NCBI RefSeq assembly: GCF_031177825.1
Contig: NZ_JAPSKE010000031.1
Coordinates: 1-64,000, forward strand
Reading direction: 5' to 3'
From: Paenibacillus sp.
GTDB lineage: Bacteria > Bacillota > Bacilli > Paenibacillales > YIM-B00363
DNA length: 64,000 nt
Below the pieces are notes generated by a model, which ran no database searches, was not told the DNA's origin, and saw only the letters and a program-made list of their open reading frames with translations. Shown one piece after another: positions 59,135 through 64,000 of the stretch (within the stretch, counting starts at the first letter, position 1; each line of letters starts with the position of its first letter). The translations under genes and the position numbers were made by a program.

Positions 59135-60462
59135 ATATAACCGTAATCGGTTCGGGGTACGTCGGGACGACGACGGCGCTCGTCCTGGCGAAGCTCGGAC
59201 ATCAAGTCATCGGATACGACGTCGACGCCTCGAAGGTCGAGAGGCTGAATCGCGGAGAGCTGCCCTTCCGCGAGCCCGGATTGGAAGAGCTGCTGCACGA
59301 GCTGCTGCAGGACGGGAAGATCGTCTTTACGGCCGACGGCCGCACGGCGGTGACGAGCAGCCAGCTGCTTATGATTTCTGTCGGCACGCCCTCCGCGGCG
59401 GACGGCAACGCCGACCTAAAGTATCTGACCTCGGCGATCGACACGATCGCCGAATGTATCGACGGTCCGAAGATCGTCATTACGAAGAGCACGGTGCCGA
59501 TCGGCACGAACCGTTGGATCAAAGAGCGGTTCGCCGAGAAGGTCGATTTGACGAAGACGCCCGTCGACGTCGTCTCCAATCCCGAGTTCCTTCGGGAGGG
59601 CAGCGCGCTGCACGATTCGTTCCAGCCTTCCCGCACGGTGATCGGCGGCGACAATCCGCTGGCCGTCGAGACGGTGAAGCAGCTGTATTCCGGCCTTCCG
59701 ACGACGTACTACACGTGCGACTACGAGACGGCCGAGATGATCAAGTACGCGTCCAACGGCTTCCTGGCCGCCAAAATTTCGTTCATAAACGAAATTGCCC
59801 GGCTTGCGGAGGAGGTCGGCGCCGATATCGGCGGCGTCGCGCGCGGCATGGGGATGGACCCCCGCATCTCGTCGCATCATCTATCGGCCGGCATCGGCTA
59901 TGGGGGCTCTTGTTTCCCGAAAGACGTCGCCGAGCTGCTTCACCTCGCCAATCGGAAGAACGTCAAGCTGAGCATGCTGGCGGAAGCGAAGCGGGTGAAC
60001 GACACCCAGATCGACTGGTTCGTCGAACGGATGCAGGCGGTCGCGCCGCTCAAGGGGCAGCGGGTGCTCGTGCTCGGCGTCGCGTTCAAAGAAGACACGG
60101 ACGATCAACGCGAATCGCCCGGCATCCGTCTCATGGAGCGACTGCTGAAGCTCGGCGTTCGCGAGGTTCGGGCGTTCGATCCGACCGTCCGTGCGGTCGA
60201 CGAGATACGTTGGACGAAGCCGCTCGGCAAGGGCGCCGCGAGGCGCGTGAAGGTCGTCGCCGATGTCGATCGGGCGGCGGACGGGGTGCATGCCGTCGTC
60301 TTGACGACGCCTTGGAAGTCTTTCGAGACGCTGCCTTGGAAGCAATGGGCGACGGCCGCGGCGACGCCGGTCGTGTTCGACGGGCGGAACTTCCTCGACG
60401 ACGTCGCGCTTCGGGGGCTGGGATGGCAATATTACGGCGTGGCGAGGGGGCGGGGGCGTTGA
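59131..60462 (+). CDS. ugd: UDP-glucose 6-dehydrogenase
   Basis: The 443-residue enzyme oxidises UDP-glucose twice to UDP-glucuronate with NAD. The Rossmann motif is ITVIGSGYVGTTTALVLAK, then EPGLEEL, STVPIGTN, NPEFLREGSALHDS, NGFLAAKISFINE, and GYGGSCFPKD with the catalytic Cys261. The UDP-binding C-terminal domain follows (VLGVAFKEDTDDQRESP). GTG 59131 overlaps the previous stop and is preceded by GGAGGAGGAGAAGGA. It shows that the cluster makes uronic-acid precursors. Confidence 0.93.
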   Translation: MNITVIGSGYVGTTTALVLAKLGHQVIGYDVDASKVERLNRGELPFREPGLEELLHELLQDGKIVFTADGRTAVTSSQLLMISVGTPSAADGNADLKYLTSAIDTIAECIDGPKIVITKSTVPIGTNRWIKERFAEKVDLTKTPVDVVSNPEFLREGSALHDSFQPSRTVIGGDNPLAVETVKQLYSGLPTTYYTCDYETAEMIKYASNGFLAAKISFINEIARLAEEVGADIGGVARGMGMDPRISSHHLSAGIGYGGSCFPKDVAELLHLANRKNVKLSMLAEAKRVNDTQIDWFVERMQAVAPLKGQRVLVLGVAFKEDTDDQRESPGIRLMERLLKLGVREVRAFDPTVRAVDEIRWTKPLGKGAARRVKVVADVDRAADGVHAVVLTTPWKSFETLPWKQWATAAATPVVFDGRNFLDDVALRGLGWQYYGVARGRGR

Positions 60463-61415
60463 AGATCGTCATCACCGGCGCGGCGGGCTTCATCGGCTCG
60501 CACCTGAGCGAAACGCTGCTCGCGAGCGGCCACGACGTGGTGGGCGTCGATCAGATCGACGCCCACCCGGCGAAATTCGTCAAAGAGGATAATCTGAAAG
60601 AAGCGCTCCGTCATCCGCGATTCGTCTGGACGCCCGCCGACTTGCTGTCGATCGATCTGGGTCCTCTGTTCGCGGACGCCGACGTCGTCTTCCACCTTGC
60701 CGGCATCGCCGGGGTCCGGGGCAGCTGGGGCGCGTCGTTCAAGGATTATCTTGATGCGAACGTGCTGCTCACGCAGAACGTGCTGGAAGCCTGCAAGCGC
60801 GCGCCCCGGTTGAAGAAGCTGGTGTATGCGTCCTCCTCGTCCGTGTACGGCGGCGGCGGCGCATACAGCTCGGAAGACTCCCCTACGCGGCCGATCTCTC
60901 CGTACGGGCTGACGAAGCTGGCCGGAGAGCAGCTGTGCCACGTCTACCATCACGAATTCGGGGTTCCGTATACGGCGCTGCGTTTCTTTACGGTGTACGG
61001 CCCGAGGCAGCGCCCGGACATGGGCTTCCATCGGTTTATGAAGGCGGCGCTGTTCGACGAACCGCTCCCGTTATACGGGAACGGCGAACAGACGAGAGAC
61101 TTCACCTACGTCAGCGACCTGGTGCAGGCGAACGTCGCGGCCATGACGTACGGCGTTCACGGGACGGTCTTCAACGTCGGGGGCGTGGAGACGGCGACGG
61201 TCAACGACGTGCTGCGCCGGATCGAGACGCTCGCCGGCAAACCGCTCCGGATCGAGCGACTTCCCGAGCAGCCAGGCGATCCGTTCGCGACCCGCGCCGA
61301 CGTGTCGCTCGCCCGCCGGGAGCTCGGCTACGCTCCCGCCGTATCCCTTGAGGAGGGCATGGCGAGACAATGGGCGTATATCGTCCGCTTATACGGCTCG
61401 GAGGTGAAGCCATGA
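60459..61415 (+). CDS. NAD-dependent nucleotide-sugar epimerase (UDP-glucuronate 4-epimerase-like)
   Basis: The 318-residue extended SDR has the cofactor motif VITGAAGFIGSHLSE, VFHLAGIAGVRGSWG, the catalytic Ser region YASSSSVYG and YGLTK (Tyr and Lys of YxxxK), then LRFFTVYGPRQRPDMG. The RQRPDM segment is typical of UDP-glucuronate 4-epimerases, fitting the UDP-glucuronate supplied by the preceding gene; a decarboxylase role is less likely. The TTG start (60459) overlaps the dehydrogenase stop (TTGA). Confidence 0.85.
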   Translation: MKIVITGAAGFIGSHLSETLLASGHDVVGVDQIDAHPAKFVKEDNLKEALRHPRFVWTPADLLSIDLGPLFADADVVFHLAGIAGVRGSWGASFKDYLDANVLLTQNVLEACKRAPRLKKLVYASSSSVYGGGGAYSSEDSPTRPISPYGLTKLAGEQLCHVYHHEFGVPYTALRFFTVYGPRQRPDMGFHRFMKAALFDEPLPLYGNGEQTRDFTYVSDLVQANVAAMTYGVHGTVFNVGGVETATVNDVLRRIETLAGKPLRIERLPEQPGDPFATRADVSLARRELGYAPAVSLEEGMARQWAYIVRLYGSEVKP

Positions 61416-62476
61416 TCGGGATGTTATATCCTAGAGCGCTGATATCGAGGCTTATGAAGGGCGGTCGGTCGTTCGAGAAGCCCGCCTTCTACGTGCAGGC
61501 GGCGCGGGAGGCGGGCGAAGAGATATGGTTTTTCTCGCTCGTCGACATCGATTGGAACGAGGGGACGGCGAGGGGATGGAACGGCATCGATCCCGTGTGG
61601 AAGCGGCGTCCGATTCCCGACGTCATCCTGAACCGGACGCGTACGACGCGCGCTTCGGCGAGGCGGAGCATCCTTCGCCTGAAGCGCATGGGCAAGCTCG
61701 TCTGCAACGAACGGAACGTCGTCTCGAAGCTGACGATCCATCGAATTCTAGTCAAGGAGCCTGCGTTGCAGCCTTACTTGCCGGAGACCGCGTCGCTCTC
61801 GACTCGGGCGGTCAACGATCTGCTGGCGGCGAATCGGAACGTATTTCTGAAGCCGAGCCGCGCGTCCGTCGGGAACGGCATCATCCGGATCAGCCGCGCC
61901 GACGGCGCGACGTACGCCGAGGTGAACCGGCTCGGGCGGACCGAGCGCAAGCGGATCGACGTCCGGCGCATTGCGGCGTTGGTGAAGGGCAAGCGCCGGA
62001 ATTATCTCGTGCAGCAAGGCATTCCGCTCATGAAGTACCGCGGGCGCCCGGTCGACTTCCGCGTGTCGATCCAACGCGGCGCCGACGGAAACTGGCAGTG
62101 CACCGGCATGGTCGGCAAGGTCGCGAGGAAACGGGCGATCGTGACGAATTTGCACTGCGGAGGCACCTCGATGAAAGCCGGCGAGCTGTTCCGCGAATGG
62201 GGCTGGAATCACGCCGAGGTGGAGGCGCGAGTCGCGGAGCTCGGCGTGCGCATCGCGACCGCGCTGGAGCGGGAGCTGCCGCCGATCGCCGATCTCGGGC
62301 TCGACATCGCCCTGGACGATCAAGGCCATCCTTGGTTCATCGAATCGAACTTCCGCGATCTTCGGATCACGTTCCGGAACGCGGGCGATCGGCAAACTTG
62401 GGCGGATACGTTCCATAACCCCGTCCGGTACGCGGCGGCGCTGCTTCGGTCCAGAGAAAGGGGGAGCGCGAGATGA
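61412..62476 (+). CDS. YheC/YheD-type ATP-grasp spore-coat-associated protein
   Basis: The 354-residue protein matches the YheC/D family: IGMLYPRALISRLMKGG at the N-terminus, a middle part with DVILNRTRTTRAS, and an ATP-grasp domain (VFLKPSRASVGNGIIRIS, NYLVQQGIPLMKYRGRPVDF with FRVSIQR, GLDIALDDQGHPWFIESN with the metal-binding residues). ATP-grasp enzymes ligate carboxylates to amines; YheC and YheD are spore-coat-associated in Bacillus. GGAGGTG precedes ATG 61412, which overlaps the epimerase stop. Its last codon overlaps the first of three small genes. Confidence 0.85.
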   Translation: MIGMLYPRALISRLMKGGRSFEKPAFYVQAAREAGEEIWFFSLVDIDWNEGTARGWNGIDPVWKRRPIPDVILNRTRTTRASARRSILRLKRMGKLVCNERNVVSKLTIHRILVKEPALQPYLPETASLSTRAVNDLLAANRNVFLKPSRASVGNGIIRISRADGATYAEVNRLGRTERKRIDVRRIAALVKGKRRNYLVQQGIPLMKYRGRPVDFRVSIQRGADGNWQCTGMVGKVARKRAIVTNLHCGGTSMKAGELFREWGWNHAEVEARVAELGVRIATALERELPPIADLGLDIALDDQGHPWFIESNFRDLRITFRNAGDRQTWADTFHNPVRYAAALLRSRERGSAR

Positions 62477-62760
62477 AGGATATTATCGACGAACAACTCC
62501 AAGCGATGGCGAAGTCGCAGGAGCAGCTCGCTCGATCGATGCAGGCGGAGAGCGTCGTCGTCACGCGCATGGCGAGCCTTCTGCGGCGCATCCGCTCGAA
62601 CGAATTGACGGTCGTCGCGGGCCATCCGTACACGGAAGCCGAGACCACCGTCATGCGGGAGATCGGGGCGTACGTGAACGCACTCGCCGATTTCGAGGAG
62701 GCGCTCGCGAATCACGTCAAGTACGCCATTAAGGAGCTGCGCGTCTCGGAAGAGGAATAA
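62473..62760 (+). CDS. Small helical protein 1 downstream of the ATP-grasp gene
   Basis: The 95-residue, acidic, all-helical protein (DIIDEQLQAMAKSQEQLARS near the start, then TEAETTVMREIGAYVNALAD and FEEALANHVKYAIKELRVSE) has no signal peptide, membrane segment or Cys. Heptad-like spacing suggests a helical bundle. I do not recognise the family. It starts at an ATGA overlap with the ATP-grasp gene, so it is translationally coupled. A role as coat scaffold or as a ligation substrate is only inferred from position. Confidence 0.7.
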   Translation: MKDIIDEQLQAMAKSQEQLARSMQAESVVVTRMASLLRRIRSNELTVVAGHPYTEAETTVMREIGAYVNALADFEEALANHVKYAIKELRVSEEE

Positions 62761-62783
62761 CGGAAGAGGTGGTGAGAGCCGGC

Positions 62784-63125
62784 ATGTCGGCAAGAACGAA
62801 AGCGAGCCTTCGAATGCTGTCCGCCGCCGCCGCGATGCAGTGGTGCGTCGCCGACATCTTGGAGGCGAAGGCGTCGGAGATGGAGACGCTGCGGGATTGG
62901 GTGCTGGATACGGTCCGGCAATCCCAAGTCAAGGACGCCAATTTATTCGTAGCGAGCTCCTGCGAATTTCATACGCAATTAATCGATCTCATTCACGGCA
63001 TTACAAAGATGGAAACCGGACTCGCGAAGCATGTCGAACTGATGCTCGTCGAGGAGGAAGTCGTTCCCGACAATGCGTTCGGCGACACCGGGATGCTTGG
63101 GTTCGGAGGAGGCGTAGACCTATGA
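62784..63125 (+). CDS. Small helical protein 2
   Basis: The 113-residue protein (from ATG 62784; GTG 62769 is possible) has a helical body (TKASLRMLSAAAAMQWCVAD, ASEMETLRDWVLDTVRQSQV, LIDLIHGITKMETGLAKHVE) and a Gly-rich, acidic C-terminus (DTGMLGFGGGVDL). Length and helical pattern are similar to the preceding 95-residue protein, including the shared ending of the second helix (ITKMETGLAKHVELML against DFEEALANHVKYAIK), so the two may be diverged duplicates. Family unknown. AGAGGTGG precedes it, and its stop overlaps the next start. Confidence 0.65.
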   Translation: MSARTKASLRMLSAAAAMQWCVADILEAKASEMETLRDWVLDTVRQSQVKDANLFVASSCEFHTQLIDLIHGITKMETGLAKHVELMLVEEEVVPDNAFGDTGMLGFGGGVDL

Positions 63126-63427
63126 AGCTTGAATCTTCGTTGCAGTCGATCGCGAGCGATTACGTGCGAGCCGTGCTGCGAAGCCGCCGCGCGGTCGACC
63201 GCATCCTCGCCTGCGTCGCGGACGTCGCCGAGCGCGACGAGGGGTGCGCGCGCGCGATCGCGACGCATCCCGAGGCGATCGCGGCGCTGGCCCGCTGCGC
63301 TTCCCCGTCTGCGAAGCTTCTGGAAGCGGCAGGGAAGCGGGCGCGCGTCGCGGCCTCCAAGCGGCCGGCGGTTGCCCCGTATCGGGCTCCGCGTAATAAA
63401 TCTAAGACTCGGCGGCGGAAACGCTGA
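63122..63427 (+). CDS. Small protein 3 with a strongly basic tail
   Basis: The 101-residue protein has a helical N-terminal two thirds (LQSIASDYVRAVLRSRRAVD, RILACVADVAER) and a Lys/Arg/Pro-rich tail (APYRAPRNKSKTRRRKR). Basic tails of this kind occur in coat proteins that bind polyanions. Given the uronic-acid genes upstream, binding to an acidic glycan is a reasonable guess. ATG 63122 overlaps the previous stop (ATGA). It is the last gene of the operon; the following 228 bases contain only a short palindrome (CATCCTATAGGATG near 63603) and the leader of the next gene. Confidence 0.65.
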   Translation: MKLESSLQSIASDYVRAVLRSRRAVDRILACVADVAERDEGCARAIATHPEAIAALARCASPSAKLLEAAGKRARVAASKRPAVAPYRAPRNKSKTRRRKR

Positions 63428-63655
63428 GCGAAGCGTCAACGGGATGCCGCCAGGCTCCCGTACATATAAGGAGAAACCTCGTCGGGACATCGGCTCGGGG
63501 GCGGCGGGACGGATACCCAGATGTTGATGAAGCCGTAAACCATTTCCCTTGAGAGACAAGCTTTATGGCACGCGCGCGGCGCATGAACCGGGAGCGGGGG
63601 CGCATCCTATAGGATGTTTCCACCACAACCTTGAGAAACGGAGAGATGAGGGACG

Positions 63656-64000
63656 ATGTTGAAGAAGCTTCTTCGCGTAACCGTCATCGGCGCCTCGGTT
63701 CTTGCGCTTGCCGCATGCGGAGGACAGAACGACGCCGGGAATATGTCGCAGAACGGTTATCGCACGAACCAAACGGGGGCTGGACAAGGCATCCGGGGCG
63801 CGACCGATTACGGCAATCATAACAATCGCAATCTGCGCATCAACCGCGACATCGCGAGAGCGATCGAACGGATCGACGGCATCTCCCGCGCTCGCGTCGT
63901 CATGGGAGAATCGAACGCCTACGTCGCCGTGGAAACGAACGAGAACGCCGGAAACAGCCCGGCTCTCGGCGGAAGCAACGCGCGAAGCAGCGCGAACGCA
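63656..64000 (+). CDS. YhcN/YlaJ-type sporulation lipoprotein, 3' end outside the window
   Basis: ATG 63656 opens a frame that stays open to the end of the window (115 codons). The lipoprotein signal is VTVIGASVLALAACGGQ, with the lipidated Cys near residue 21, followed by an Asn/Gly/Gln-rich linker, then NRDIARAIERIDGISRARVV and GESNAYVAVETN. The last two are the core of the YhcN/YlaJ domain of forespore and spore-membrane lipoproteins. GGAGAG and GAGGG lie upstream. It supports the sporulation context of the preceding cluster. Confidence 0.82.
   Translation, partial: MLKKLLRVTVIGASVLALAACGGQNDAGNMSQNGYRTNQTGAGQGIRGATDYGNHNNRNLRINRDIARAIERIDGISRARVVMGESNAYVAVETNENAGNSPALGGSNARSSANA

Overview
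The window looks like a chromosomal segment of a spore-forming, high-GC Paenibacillaceae bacterium (Paenibacillus/Cohnella type). This is inferred from two YesM/YesN-type two-component systems beside LplB/YtcP-type sugar ABC transporters, an SLH-domain surface protein, CotS- and YheC/D-type spore proteins, a YhcN/YlaJ-type lipoprotein, EcsAB and CheX. No rRNA, tRNA or CRISPR array was seen. Species cannot be fixed from sequence alone.

Layout. 1-1300 holds transposon debris (IS3 tail, internally deleted IS110 copy). 1310-5669 has an MFS exporter, an AraC regulator and a divergent Gfo/Idh dehydrogenase plus TIM-barrel isomerase pair. 5725-9349 is scrambled: an AT-rich block (frameshifted membrane gene, PQQ-type sugar dehydrogenase) abuts the beheaded end of an AraC regulator and an ABC permease fused in frame to Ig/Fn3-like sequence. 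9520-11195 is a complete insertion sequence with a frameshifted transposase, sitting in the T-tract of a terminator. 11273-19627 is housekeeping: PHP phosphatase, LysR, UMF1 transporter, phospholipase-like protein, CheX, SDR, DEAD-box helicase with a 45-bp minisatellite tail. 19687-28673 is sugar uptake locus 2 (response regulator, kinase, two permeases, binding lipoprotein, ThuA-like and ThuB-like enzymes). 28859-36393 has an SLH protein, a probably leaderless ArsR, EcsAB, an M29 aminopeptidase and three decayed or small membrane genes. 36454-46658 is sugar uptake locus 3 with a GH3 glycosidase carrying extra domains. 46706-46997 is a MITE sharing the ends and target preference of the insertion sequence. 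47198-50746 has a degenerate J-domain membrane protein, an aminotransferase, Psd and a Cys-rich small protein.

51013-63427 is a glycan and spore-coat cluster: sugar nucleotidyltransferase, four glycosyltransferase genes (one a GT4-GT2 fusion), a GT-D enzyme, CotS-like kinase, UDP-glucose dehydrogenase, epimerase, a YheC/D ATP-grasp protein and three small translationally coupled proteins. A YhcN/YlaJ-type lipoprotein follows and runs off the end. Candidate mother-cell sporulation promoters (CATAGAGTA) precede two of these units, so the cluster is inferred to make a uronic-acid-containing spore-surface glycan and to attach or organise it with the small basic proteins.

The most notable observation is that the insertion sequence and the MITE share terminal repeats, lie directly in the T8 tract of two unrelated intrinsic terminators, are flanked by T7-T8 duplications, and have the same orientation relative to the terminator hairpin.
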